Assembly: GCF_902498745.1 (NCBI RefSeq)
Contig: NZ_LR701479.1
Coordinates: 2,745,060 to 2,809,059, forward strand
DNA: 64,000 nt
Reading direction: 5' to 3'
From: Erythrobacter sp. EC-HK427
GTDB taxonomy: Bacteria > Pseudomonadota > Alphaproteobacteria > Sphingomonadales > Sphingomonadaceae
The stretch's first letter is position 1. Each line of letters opens with the position of its first letter. Position numbers and translations under genes: made by a program. Under the pieces are notes generated by a model. That model saw only the letters and a list, made by a program, of their open reading frames with translations, was not told the origin of the DNA and made no database searches. Of this stretch, positions 8,236-16,131 are shown in pieces.

Positions 8236-10632
8236 CTAATGCGCGGTTGTGCCCGGCTCTCCGCCGCCCGCCTGCCCTTGCGGCTGGCTGGCCAGATCAT
8301 CCGCTTCCGTCCATTCGATCGGCGCAGGCATGGCGGTCAACGCCACTTCCAAAACCTGATCGACATGGGCCACGGGAATGATTTCCAGCCCCTGCTTCAC
8401 ATTGTCGGGAATTTCGGCGAGGTCTTTGGTGTTTTCCTCGGGGATCAGCACGGTCTTGATCCCGCCGCGCAGCGCCGCCAGCAGCTTTTCCTTCAGCCCG
8501 CCAATTGGCAGAACCCGCCCGCGCAGGGTCACTTCGCCCGTCATCGCCACATCGGGCCGCACGGTCACGCCGGTCAGCGTCGAAACGATGCTGGTGACCA
8601 TGCCGATCCCGGCGCTCGGCCCGTCCTTGGGCACCGCGCCTTCGGGCAAGTGGATGTGCACATTCTTGCGCTGGAAAATGCTCGGCTTGATGCCATAGGC
8701 AGGCGCGCGCGCCTTCACGAAGCTGAAGGCGGCGGCGATGCTTTCGTTCATCACTTCGCCCAGCTTGCCGGTCGTCTTGACCTCGCCCTTGCCCGGCGTG
8801 GTGACGCTTTCGATGGTGAGCAATTCGCCGCCCACGCTCGTCCACGCGAGGCCGGTGACCGCACCCACTTGCGGCTCTTCCTCGCTCATGCCGTGCTTGA
8901 ACTTGCGCACCCCGGCAAAGTCGCCGAGATTTTCGGGCGTGACCGTGATGCTCTCGGCCTGCTTTTCGAGGATTTTGCGCAAGGATTTGCGCGCCAGATT
9001 GGCGATTTCCCGCTCCAGCGTGCGCACCCCCGCCTCGCGGGTGTAGTAACGGATAAGGTCGCGCAAGGCTTCTTCGGTCAGCGTAAATTCGCCGTCCTTC
9101 AGCCCGTGATCTTCCACCTGCTTGGCAATCAGATGGCGGGTGGCGATTTCCACCTTCTCGTCCTCGGTATAGCCTTCCAGCCGGATGATCTCCATCCGGT
9201 CGAGCAGCGGCTGCGGCAGATTGAGGCTGTTTGCGGTCGTCACGAACATGATGTCGCTCAGATCAATATCCAGCTCCAGATAATGGTCCTGGAACTTGCT
9301 GTTCTGTTCGGGGTCGAGCACTTCGAGCAGCGCCGATGCCGGATCGCCGCGGAAATCCTGCCCCAGCTTGTCGATCTCGTCGAGCAGGAACAGCGGATTG
9401 CTGGTGCCTGCCTTTTTCAGATTGGAGACGATCTTGCCCGGCATGGAGCCGATATAGGTGCGACGGTGGCCGCGGATTTCGGCCTCGTCCCGCACGCCGC
9501 CCAGCGACTGTCGGATAAACTCGCGCCCCGTTGCGCGCGCAATGCTTTTGCCGAGCGAGGTTTTGCCAACACCGGGCGGGCCGACAAGGCACAGGATCGG
9601 CCCCTTTAGCTTGTTGGTGCGCGCCTGCACGGAAAGATATTCGATGATCCGGTCTTTCACCTTTTCCAGCGCGTAGTGATCCGCATCGAGGATTTCCTGC
9701 GCCTTGGCGATGTTCTTTTTGACCTTGCTCTTCTTGCCCCACGGCAGGCCCAGCAGCACGTCGAGATAGTTGCGCACCACGGTCGCCTCGGCGCTCATCG
9801 GCTGCATCGATTTGAGCTTCTTCAGCTCGCTTTCGGCCTTGGCGCGGGCTTCCTTGGACAGCTTGGTCTGTTCGATCCGCTTGGTCAGCTCGGCAATCTC
9901 GTCGCCCTCGCCATCCTCGCCGCCGCCGCCCAGCTCGTTCTGGATCGCCTTCAACTGTTCGTTGAGGTAATATTCGCGCTGCGTCTTCTCCATCTGCCGC
10001 TTCACGCGGCCACGGATCTTGCGCTCGACCTGCTGCACGGAAAGCTCGCCTTCCATCACCGAGAAGACCAGCTCCAGCCGCTTCATGGCATCGCTTTCGG
10101 CAAGCATCTGCTGCTTGGTTTCGACCTTGGCGGACAACGCGGAAGCGATCGCATCGGCGAGCTGCCCCGCATCCTCGATCTCTGCGAGCGTTTCCTCGAT
10201 ATCGTCGGGCAGCTTCTTGTTGCTGCGCGCATAATCGGCGAATTGTTCCAGCGCGGTGCGCATCATCGCCGCGACTTCGGTGCCGCTGGCGCTGGTTTCA
10301 TCGAGCGCGGCGGTCTGCGCGAGGTAATAGGCCCCGTCGAGCCGCATATCGCTCATCTTCGCGCGCGCCTTGCCTTCCACCATCACACGGACGGTGCCGT
10401 CGGGCAATTTGAGCATCTGTTCGATCTGCGCGACGGTGCCGATATCGAACAGATCGCCGCGCTCCGGATCGTCGGTGGAGGGATCGAGCTGCGAGACGAG
10501 GAAAATCTCCCGATCCGCTTCCATCGCGGCTTCCAGCGCGGCAACCGATTTGTCCCGCCCGACAAACAGCGAAACCGCCATGCCGGGGAAGACGACGATG
10601 TCGCGCAAGGGGAGAAGGGGGTAGGCGTTCAT
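8236..10632 (-). CDS. lon: ATP-dependent protease La (Lon)
   Basis: Homo-oligomeric AAA+ serine protease that degrades misfolded and regulatory proteins. 798 residues from ATG 10632; an ATG six bases earlier is possible, but GGA is better spaced for 10632. The N-terminal LON substrate domain begins [15 protein letters not shown]. The AAA+ module has Walker A GPPGVGKT with Lys357 and Walker [10 protein letters not shown]. The C-terminal protease domain carries the catalytic dyad: Ser673 in [10 protein letters not shown] and Lys716 in GLKEKLLAA, 43 residues apart as in E. coli. The C-terminus ends with a Gly/Gln-rich tail. hupB lies downstream. A possible heat-shock promoter is upstream. Confidence 0.97.
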   Translation of the reverse strand: MNAYPLLPLRDIVVFPGMAVSLFVGRDKSVAALEAAMEADREIFLVSQLDPSTDDPERGDLFDIGTVAQIEQMLKLPDGTVRVMVEGKARAKMSDMRLDGAYYLAQTAALDETSASGTEVAAMMRTALEQFADYARSNKKLPDDIEETLAEIEDAGQLADAIASALSAKVETKQQMLAESDAMKRLELVFSVMEGELSVQQVERKIRGRVKRQMEKTQREYYLNEQLKAIQNELGGGGEDGEGDEIAELTKRIEQTKLSKEARAKAESELKKLKSMQPMSAEATVVRNYLDVLLGLPWGKKSKVKKNIAKAQEILDADHYALEKVKDRIIEYLSVQARTNKLKGPILCLVGPPGVGKTSLGKSIARATGREFIRQSLGGVRDEAEIRGHRRTYIGSMPGKIVSNLKKAGTSNPLFLLDEIDKLGQDFRGDPASALLEVLDPEQNSKFQDHYLELDIDLSDIMFVTTANSLNLPQPLLDRMEIIRLEGYTEDEKVEIATRHLIAKQVEDHGLKDGEFTLTEEALRDLIRYYTREAGVRTLEREIANLARKSLRKILEKQAESITVTPENLGDFAGVRKFKHGMSEEEPQVGAVTGLAWTSVGGELLTIESVTTPGKGEVKTTGKLGEVMNESIAAAFSFVKARAPAYGIKPSIFQRKNVHIHLPEGAVPKDGPSAGIGMVTSIVSTLTGVTVRPDVAMTGEVTLRGRVLPIGGLKEKLLAALRGGIKTVLIPEENTKDLAEIPDNVKQGLEIIPVAHVDQVLEVALTAMPAPIEWTEADDLASQPQGQAGGGEPGTTAH

Positions 10633-10693
10633 ATGCATATCCGTGTGGTGAGCGGCTTTGGCGTTAGGCAGAGCCGCATGAATTCTGGCTGTA

Positions 10694-10727
10694 GGATATG
10701 GGGGCGCACGTGCTGCGCTGCAACAGG
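10694..10727 (-). promoter_or_regulatory. Possible RpoH-type promoter of lon
   Basis: On the minus strand CTGTTG near 10721-10727 is followed after 18 bp by CCCCCATAT (10696-10704). This resembles the CTTG / CCCCATNT pattern of heat-shock sigma factors. lon is a classical RpoH target, but the -35 match is poor. Confidence 0.3.
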
Positions 10728-10765
10728 TTGGGCGGGAATGTTGGGGATGGGATGCGGCGTGCGAT

Positions 10766-11629
10766 TTAGTTATCTGTGTAGAACGGTTCCGCCGAAGTGC
10801 GTACGTCCAGCCCGAACGAAAGCACGCTGGCAATCGCCTCTCCTTGCGCACTCACTGCCGGGATCGCGCTTCCGCGTTCGACAGCCATAGCGCAAAAGTG
10901 TGTCGCGAATTGCTCGAACGTGTTGGGCGATAAAGCGCGGCAAGCGGTGATATCACCATCGGCACCGACAAAGAAAAGCATCCATTGCGTCGAATTGCGC
11001 GCCGCATTCGCCGCGCTGTCGGGCATCCGCAGCAGCGCCGTCCCGACCCATTCGTCCCCAGTTCTCATATTCGCCCGCTGCTGCAAAGAGCGATGCGCCT
11101 CAGCATCCAGCCCCCAATACTCAAGCAACGAATACTGACATTCCTCCAACGCGTTGAACGCGGGTTGCAGTGATCCGGTCTCAAGCCGGATGTCGCCATC
11201 GAACACGCCGGATACAGCAATCCATTGCGCGCTGGCGTCCGCACCTACGGGATTGTCGGACGGAGCATAGGTCTGTGCCTGAACCCCGTTCAATCCGTTT
11301 TCCAGCTGCAATTCGATGGCAGTCATCAGCCGCGCATTACCGTTATCACCCGGGCCAAAATGCACTTCCGCATCCAGGTTCGCGCGCATCGTCCGCCTGC
11401 CCACCACCGTCAGGGCAAGCGGTGCGCCGGGAGCATATTGTCGCATCAGCAACGTAACCGGCGCATCAGCAGAACCGAAATTCCGGGAAAGGCCGCAACT
11501 GTCCTCCGCGTAGTCGAGGTTCCAGTTGGTGACAGGCCGCAGTTCTTCGATGCTCGACTGGGCGCTAGCTGGAATTGCAGCAAAAACGAGCGAAGCAGCG
11601 GCCAACGCGGCACAGCGGAAATTTCTCAT
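10766..11629 (-). CDS. Secreted protein of unknown function
   Basis: A 287-residue exported protein. ATG 11629 is chosen because it gives a clean signal peptide (MRNFRCAALAAASLVFAAIP, then ASAQ before the cleavage site); the longer frame from 11779 runs into the upstream toxin gene. The mature part has a single-domain look with scattered features such as WNLDYAEDSCGLSRNFG and LMRQYAPGAPLALTVVG near its start, and FATHFCAMA near the end. There are few cysteines and no named motif. It lies 32 bp downstream of the RES toxin on the same strand, upstream of lon. I do not recognise the family; periplasmic location is predicted from the signal peptide. Confidence 0.7.
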   Translation of the reverse strand: MRNFRCAALAAASLVFAAIPASAQSSIEELRPVTNWNLDYAEDSCGLSRNFGSADAPVTLLMRQYAPGAPLALTVVGRRTMRANLDAEVHFGPGDNGNARLMTAIELQLENGLNGVQAQTYAPSDNPVGADASAQWIAVSGVFDGDIRLETGSLQPAFNALEECQYSLLEYWGLDAEAHRSLQQRANMRTGDEWVGTALLRMPDSAANAARNSTQWMLFFVGADGDITACRALSPNTFEQFATHFCAMAVERGSAIPAVSAQGEAIASVLSFGLDVRTSAEPFYTDN

Positions 11630-11661
11630 AAGCAGCAGAATGTCTCCACCCTCCCCGCCTG

Positions 11662-12342
11662 TCAATCCAGCAAAGACCTCACGTAAACCATTGTTATCGC
11701 GTTGCCATCCCAGACATAGGCGAGGTGGCGTTCCTGTGTGCATTCGCGCACCATTCGCGGCCGGAACAGCGCCGCGCATTCGCCGCCTGTGTGGCGGACG
11801 CTGGAGTAGACGAGGCCGTTCGCGCCCTCTCCGCGCAGTTTGCGGCCCAAGGCCTGCGATGCCGCATAGTCATTCGGCGCATAGATATCCGCCATTCGCT
11901 GCTGCCGCCCGCGAATATCGTGCAGCCGCGTGTCGAAGGCGACGCGGTAGACGCGCATATCGACCTCTTGCGGCGGTTCGTTTGTGGCGGCAAGGAAGCG
12001 CGTGCGGTGATACTTGGTTTCGGCAATCGCTGTGTCGAGGCTCTTCGCGCAGTAGAATGCGCCATGGGAGCCATCGGCAAAGCGGTCTCCGCCCGGGCGC
12101 AGGTGGGTGAAGGCGGCCATGATCGGCGAGCTGCCGAGGCCGGACACGCGATCCTCCGGCGGGACGAGCGTGATGTCGCCCACTTCGTCCCGGATGCGGT
12201 CATTGGTCATCGCTTCCAGTTCGAACACCGCCTCCAGGTCGGCCGGATCGGCGACCTTCTCGAACAGGCCAATCGGCGGGAAACGGCTGGGAATGATGCG
12301 GTAGGCGCTGGTCCAACGCACGCGATTGACCGGAATGCTCAC
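11662..12342 (-). CDS. RES-domain toxin of a type II toxin-antitoxin pair
   Basis: A 226-residue protein of the RES family, whose studied members (MbcT, ParT) consume NAD+ or ADP-ribosylate a metabolic enzyme. The typical elements are present in order: the early arginine motif YRIIPSRFPP, the GAFYCAKSLDTAIAETKYH block with the conserved Tyr and Glu, and NGLVYSSVRHTGGECAALF near the C-terminus. The start is GTG at 12342, overlapping the antitoxin stop by four bases (GTGA), so toxin translation is coupled to antitoxin translation. This is the usual antitoxin-first order. Whether it depletes NAD+ or modifies phosphoribosyl pyrophosphate synthetase, as ParT does, cannot be told from sequence. Confidence 0.88.
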   Translation of the reverse strand: MSIPVNRVRWTSAYRIIPSRFPPIGLFEKVADPADLEAVFELEAMTNDRIRDEVGDITLVPPEDRVSGLGSSPIMAAFTHLRPGGDRFADGSHGAFYCAKSLDTAIAETKYHRTRFLAATNEPPQEVDMRVYRVAFDTRLHDIRGRQQRMADIYAPNDYAASQALGRKLRGEGANGLVYSSVRHTGGECAALFRPRMVRECTQERHLAYVWDGNAITMVYVRSLLD

Positions 12343-12728
12343 CCGCGCTGGGCGTCGATATACTGGCGCACCACGAACAGATCGGCGACATTGCCCGACA
12401 GCATCCGCTCAAGCGCGGGCTTGCCATCGAACAGAGGGGCGGCATTGGGCCTGTGCACCCAGTCATCCGCGCTTTGCGGCAGCAGGATTTGCAGCCCCTT
12501 ATAGATGCCGAGAATGTAGGAAATCCGCTCCAGCGCGTCACGCGAAAGCGCCGCCACCTTGCCGCGCTTCCAGCTTTGCAGCGTGGAGCGGCTGTCAATG
12601 CCGAGCAGCTTCATCTGCTCCGCCTCTTTCAGCTTCCACGCCGCTGCGATGTTGAAGAAGGTGCGCAGCGCCGGGCCGGTCAGGTCGCGGCGCTTGTCAG
12701 CAGGGGCTTCGGCGAAGGCGGTTGCCAT
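12339..12728 (-). CDS. Xre/MbcA/ParS-type antitoxin (DUF2384)
   Basis: A 129-residue partner of the RES toxin. Its N-terminal half contains an Xre-like DNA-binding region (AAWKLKEAEQMKLLGI, then STLQSWKRGK). The C-terminal half is the DUF2384 toxin-binding domain, ending RMLSGNVADLFVVRQYIDAQRG, the typical end of MbcA and ParS. A ribosome site GAAGGAGA precedes the ATG. A strong sigma-70-type promoter with a palindrome in its spacer lies immediately upstream, so autoregulation is expected. Confidence 0.88.
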   Translation of the reverse strand: MATAFAEAPADKRRDLTGPALRTFFNIAAAWKLKEAEQMKLLGIDSRSTLQSWKRGKVAALSRDALERISYILGIYKGLQILLPQSADDWVHRPNAAPLFDGKPALERMLSGNVADLFVVRQYIDAQRG

Positions 12729-12746
12729 ATCTGTTCTCCTTCAAGC

Positions 12747-12775
12747 AATATGTGCAATTTCTGCACATTTGTCAA
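12747..12775 (-). promoter_or_regulatory. Toxin-antitoxin promoter with operator in the spacer
   Basis: On the minus strand TTGACA (12770-12775) and CATATT (12747-12752) are 17 bp apart. A perfect inverted repeat, ATGTGCA / TGCACAT with a 5-bp spacer (12750-12768), fills the gap and overlaps the -10. This placement lets a bound antitoxin block RNA polymerase. Confidence 0.7.
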
Positions 12776-12798
12776 GGAAAGAGCGGATTACGCACCCT

Positions 12799-13137
12799 CT
12801 ACATCCCGGGCAGATTGAACCCCGGCGGCAGGCCGAGGCCTTGCTGCATTTGCGCCATATGCTCGCCCGCCTTGCGGTCGGCCTTATCGCGCGCGTCGTT
12901 GAAGGCGGCGGTGACGAGGTCTTCGAGGATCGACTTTTCCTCTTCCTTGAACAGGCTTTCATCTATGGTCACGCCGATGATCCGCCCGCGCGCGCTGGCG
13001 CGCACTTTGACGAGGCCGCCGCCCGCGGTGCCTTCAACCTCGATATTGTCGAGCGCGACCTGCGCATCCTGCATCTGCTGCTGGATCTTGGTGGCGGCTT
13101 CCTGCGCGGCGCGCATCATTTCTTCCATGTTCTGCAT
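12799..13137 (-). CDS. ybaB: YbaB/EbfC nucleoid-associated protein
   Basis: A small dimeric DNA-binding protein of 112 residues. ATG 13137 has GGAAGGA just upstream; the longer frame from 13185 is not needed. The body is a Gln/Ala-rich helix (MRAAQEAATKIQQQMQDAQ), the strand region EVEGTAGGGLVKV, and the segment ILEDLVTAAFNDARDKAD, followed by a Gly/Pro-rich C-terminus. It follows dnaX by 75 bp on the same strand, the usual dnaX-ybaB order. In many proteobacteria recR comes next; here the toxin-antitoxin unit does. Confidence 0.95.
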   Translation of the reverse strand: MQNMEEMMRAAQEAATKIQQQMQDAQVALDNIEVEGTAGGGLVKVRASARGRIIGVTIDESLFKEEEKSILEDLVTAAFNDARDKADRKAGEHMAQMQQGLGLPPGFNLPGM

Positions 13138-13212
13138 GTCTGCGTCCTTCCAGAATTTCAATGCGCCTCGTCTGGCGCGTCCCATGCCTAGCTTTGCATC
13201 AGAGCGGGAAAA

Positions 13213-15024
13213 TCAAGCCCGCTTGTTCCACCCGTCACGCCCGCGCACCGGCTCTTCTTCCGCGATCAGCTGCGCATCGGGGAAATATTCGAAGGCGGCC
13301 TTCACCAGCGGATGGTTGCGGATGCGCTCGGCGGCGGCGCGCTTGGCCGACTCTCCCTGTTCGAACAGGGTCAGCGCGCCCTCGGCATCGCTGCGGATGA
13401 CTTCCCATTGCCCGCCGAAGATCTCCTGCAAACCCTGCCGGATGTGCTTGGCGATGTCGTCATCATAGCCGGGCGGCTGGGTGTATTCGAGCTTGCCGGG
13501 CGCCAGCGAAACCACCCGCACCTGCGCGCTGAGCATACTGGCGAAGCTGAGCGAACCGGGCGCGCCCGAATTCTCGATTTGCGCCACCATCTCCGCCCAG
13601 TCGAGCGCGGCCGTCGCGCCGCCAGCCGAACCACCGCCAGTGCCCTGCCCCGCCCCGCCACTGAGCGCGAAATTCTTCAGCTCTTTCGCCAGCTTGCCCG
13701 GATCGGGCATATCGGCGGCGTGGAGCACGCGCAGCAGCGCCATTTGCAGCGCCACCAGCGGATCGGGCGCGCTGCGCACTTCGTCATGACCTTTGAGCAG
13801 CAATTGCCACAGCCGGTGCACTTGCCCCGCCGAAAGCTTTTGCGCCCACTCGCCAATCGCCGCGCGCTCTTCTGCCGTCGGCGCATCGGGCTCGCCGATC
13901 TGGCCGACCGCGATGCGGTGGGTAAATTCCATCAGCGAGCGGATAAGCGAAAGCGGCTCCACCCCCAGCGCATATTGCTCCGCAACGGCGTCTAGCAGTT
14001 TGGCGGGCTCGCCTTCGAGGATGTGCTGAAACAGCCGCCGCTGCGCCCCGCGATCCGCAAGGCCGAGCATATCGCGCACCTTGGCCGCGCTGACCATGGT
14101 CGTCTCGCCGGCGCTGTCCATATCCGCGTGGGCGATTGCCTGGTCGAGGATCGAGAGGCCATCGCGCACCGAGCCTTCCGCCGCCGCCGCGATCATCGCC
14201 AGCGCCTCATCCTCCGCGCCAACGCCTTCCTGCGCGCAGACCCAGGCGAAATGCTTGTGCAGCAATTCGGAGGGGATGCGGCGCAAGTCGAACCGCTGCG
14301 TGCGGCTGAGCACGGTCACCGGCAGCTTGTCGACCTCGGTGGTGGCGAACAGGAATTTGACGTGCGCGGGCGGCTCCTCAAGTGTCTTGAGCAAGGCGTT
14401 GAAAGCATTGCGCGAGAGCATATGCACTTCGTCGATAATGTAGATCTTGTAGCGCGCCGACACGGCGGCATAGCGCACCGCCTCGATAATCTCGCGGACA
14501 TCATCGACCCCGGTGTGGGAGGCCGCGTCCATCTCGATCACGTCCATATGCCGACCCTCGGCGATGGCGACACAGGGTTCGCACTGGCCGCACGGGTCGA
14601 TGGTAGGCCCGCCCTGCCCGTCTGGCCCGACGCAATTCAGCGCCTTGGCGATCAGCCGCGCGGTCGAGGTTTTGCCCACCCCGCGCACACCCGTCATCAG
14701 GAAGGCGTGCGCCAGCCGCTCGCGCTCGATCGCGTTGGCGAGCGTGCGCACCATCGGTTCCTGCCCGATCAGCGCGGAGAATGTCTGCGGACGGTATTTG
14801 CGCGCGAGGACGCGGTAGGGTTGCCCGGCTTTCTGCGGTGCGACAGCGGGCGCTGGAGCTGGTGCAGCCTCCTCCGCACCCGCCCCCGCTTCGGGCTCGG
14901 GCGCACCGAACATCGAATTCTGCCCGGCAGCCTCCAGCGCGGCCGCAGAAGGTTGCGCCTCCTCGGTCTCTTTCGCGTCACTCGCCCACGGCAAGTCGTC
15001 CGGTGTTTCCGGGGAATCACTCAT
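13213..15024 (-). CDS. dnaX: DNA polymerase III subunit gamma/tau
   Basis: Clamp-loader ATPase of 603 residues. A 68-residue acidic Ala/Pro-rich extension precedes the conserved start YRVLARKYRPQTF. Walker A GVRGVGKTS lies at about 112-120, the zinc site includes CGQCEPC, Walker B is IIDEVHML, and the sensor segment is LFATTEVDKLPVTVLSRTQRF. The C-terminal third carries the tau-type domain and a Gly/Ala-rich linker (GGAGQGTGGGSAGGA). I saw no obvious slippery run that would give a short gamma form. ybaB follows downstream, and the 4.5S RNA gene lies 57 bp upstream on the same strand. Confidence 0.96.
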   Translation of the reverse strand: MSDSPETPDDLPWASDAKETEEAQPSAAALEAAGQNSMFGAPEPEAGAGAEEAAPAPAPAVAPQKAGQPYRVLARKYRPQTFSALIGQEPMVRTLANAIERERLAHAFLMTGVRGVGKTSTARLIAKALNCVGPDGQGGPTIDPCGQCEPCVAIAEGRHMDVIEMDAASHTGVDDVREIIEAVRYAAVSARYKIYIIDEVHMLSRNAFNALLKTLEEPPAHVKFLFATTEVDKLPVTVLSRTQRFDLRRIPSELLHKHFAWVCAQEGVGAEDEALAMIAAAAEGSVRDGLSILDQAIAHADMDSAGETTMVSAAKVRDMLGLADRGAQRRLFQHILEGEPAKLLDAVAEQYALGVEPLSLIRSLMEFTHRIAVGQIGEPDAPTAEERAAIGEWAQKLSAGQVHRLWQLLLKGHDEVRSAPDPLVALQMALLRVLHAADMPDPGKLAKELKNFALSGGAGQGTGGGSAGGATAALDWAEMVAQIENSGAPGSLSFASMLSAQVRVVSLAPGKLEYTQPPGYDDDIAKHIRQGLQEIFGGQWEVIRSDAEGALTLFEQGESAKRAAAERIRNHPLVKAAFEYFPDAQLIAEEEPVRGRDGWNKRA

Positions 15025-15081
15025 GCAGACACGCTAGGCGCTCGCTGCACGAATGTCATCGCAACAATGATGTGGAAAAAA

Positions 15082-15168
15082 GGAGCCGAGCGACCCGCTG
15101 CCATCTACCTGGGCTGCTACCTTCCGGTCCTGACCCGGTGAGCAGACGCGAACGTCCACCCGACTCCC
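15082..15168 (-). ncRNA. ffs: Signal recognition particle RNA (4.5S)
   Basis: The minus strand carries the diagnostic Ffh-binding core GGTCAGGACCGGAAGG followed by TAGCAGCC, matching the E. coli 4.5S apical hairpin. The ends pair: GGAGTCGGGTGG at the 5' side with the complement in GGGTCGCTCGGCTCC at the 3' side, using some G-U pairs. A run of six T follows (15081-15076) as terminator. The ends are set from the pairing and the T-run, so they may shift by a few bases. Confidence 0.92.
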
Positions 15169-15175
15169 GACCCTC

Positions 15176-15204
15176 TTTATGGGGAGGACGCTTTCGCTTT
15201 GCAA
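15176..15204 (-). promoter_or_regulatory. Predicted ffs promoter
   Basis: On the minus strand TTGCAA (15199-15204) and CATAAA (15176-15181) are 17 bp apart. They place the transcription start about 7 nt downstream, at the 5' end deduced from RNA pairing. Confidence 0.6.
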
Positions 15205-15251
15205 GAGATGACATTTGCGTCATGAAGCTGCTTTCACCAAGGGAGGGACGA

Positions 15252-15731
15252 ATGCGTAATGTGAAATGGGTTTTGGGGACAGCAGGGCTCGCGCTTGCTT
15301 TGGCGGCTTGCGGCGGGGAAACCGATCGTGCAGCAGATGACGCTGCCGATGCGGCCGAGGCAACGACTAGCGAAGAAACTGCAGCAGCTCCGGCAGAAGC
15401 CGCAGCCCCGACCGAAGGTGGCGAGGCTGCACCCGCTGCCGCTGGCGGTGAATCCGGTGGCAAAGGTGGAGGCGATGGCGCTGCTGCCGCTCCTGCGGCG
15501 GCACCTGCCGCTGGCGCTGGCGGTGCTGCTCCTCGCGGAGGCGCGCGTACGTCAGCCTCTGCTATCGATTTCGGGGATGACAGCAGCGAATGGGCCAATG
15601 ACGGCGAGTGCGACGATCCGCGCTTCGTCGGCTCCAACATGGCCGAAGTGCTGCTCGATGAAGACACCGGCAAGGATGCGACCGATTGCCGTGCCGCTTT
15701 CGAACAAGGTCTGATCGGACTGCGCGGATAA
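15252..15731 (+). CDS. Lipoprotein with low-complexity linker and a conserved Cys-containing C-terminal motif
   Basis: A 159-residue exported lipoprotein. ATG 15252 follows GGGAGGG (15241-15247). The signal sequence ends in a lipobox, LALAAC, so Cys20 is the lipidated residue. Residues about 22-105 are Ala/Glu/Pro then Gly/Ala-rich and probably disordered. The C-terminal 50 residues form a distinct block with FGDDSSEWANDGECDDPRF and a later DATDC, giving two cysteines that could form a disulphide. I recall this block as recurring at the ends of other secreted proteins, but know no established function. It faces the NDUFS4-like gene across a shared hairpin terminator. Confidence 0.8.
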   Translation: MRNVKWVLGTAGLALALAACGGETDRAADDAADAAEATTSEETAAAPAEAAAPTEGGEAAPAAAGGESGGKGGGDGAAAAPAAAPAAGAGGAAPRGGARTSASAIDFGDDSSEWANDGECDDPRFVGSNMAEVLLDEDTGKDATDCRAAFEQGLIGLRG

Positions 15732-15743
15732 CTCCGCAAATTG

Positions 15744-15775
15744 CTCGCCTGCCTGCCACAAAGCGGGCAGGCGAG
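15744..15775. terminator. Hairpin terminator between convergent genes
   Basis: CTCGCCTGCC (15744-15753) and GGCAGGCGAG (15766-15775) form a perfect 10-bp stem in the 52-bp gap between convergent genes. It is followed by TATTCGCTTT on the plus strand. T-runs are weak on both sides. Confidence 0.6.
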
Positions 15776-15783
15776 TATTCGCT

Positions 15784-16065
15784 TTACCGGAAATTGTCGG
15801 CGTAGGCCTGAATCTTCAGCGCCTTCGCCGGCACCGTATGCACACGGGCGGTAATGCCGTGCTTTTCGGCATAGGCTTGCGCGGCCTCGCAGCTCGGGAA
15901 TTTCAGCTGCAGCTGCTGGCGCGTATCACCGCTGCCCGCCCAGCCCATCAGCGGATCGGGGCGCTTGGCCTCTGCCGGAATGAAATCGAGCACCCACTCA
16001 TCGGTGCGCGCCTTGCCGGATTGCATCGCGCTTTTCGGGCGCTTGTAGATACGTGCGTCTGCCAT
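15784..16065 (-). CDS. NADH dehydrogenase accessory subunit, NDUFS4 (ETC complex I) family
   Basis: A 93-residue homologue of the mitochondrial complex I 18-kDa subunit, found in alphaproteobacteria. It begins MADARIYKRPKSAMQSGKA, with the ARIYKP-type N-terminal motif. The core has WVLDFIPAEAKRPDPLMGWAGSGDT and LKFPSCEAAQAYAEKHGI, both standard for the family, and it ends KALKIQAYADNFR. In mitochondria this subunit supports assembly and stability of the NADH module at the membrane arm junction. It stands alone here, away from the nuo operon, as is usual in alphaproteobacteria. Confidence 0.93.
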   Translation of the reverse strand: MADARIYKRPKSAMQSGKARTDEWVLDFIPAEAKRPDPLMGWAGSGDTRQQLQLKFPSCEAAQAYAEKHGITARVHTVPAKALKIQAYADNFR

Positions 16066-16131
16066 GGCTGCGCTCCCTAATTCGCTTTGCTGTTGCGCTC
16101 AATCCCCAAACTCCGCTCAGGACAAGCGGGG

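Noticed and set aside
8239-9609. 456-codon plus-strand frame over lon (and another at 9676-10890)
   Set aside because: Antisense shadows of Lon, which carries Walker and Ser/Lys motifs on the minus strand.
15208-15223. ATGAC/GTCAT inverted repeat upstream of the lipoprotein
   Set aside because: A 5-bp stem is too short to support a regulatory call.
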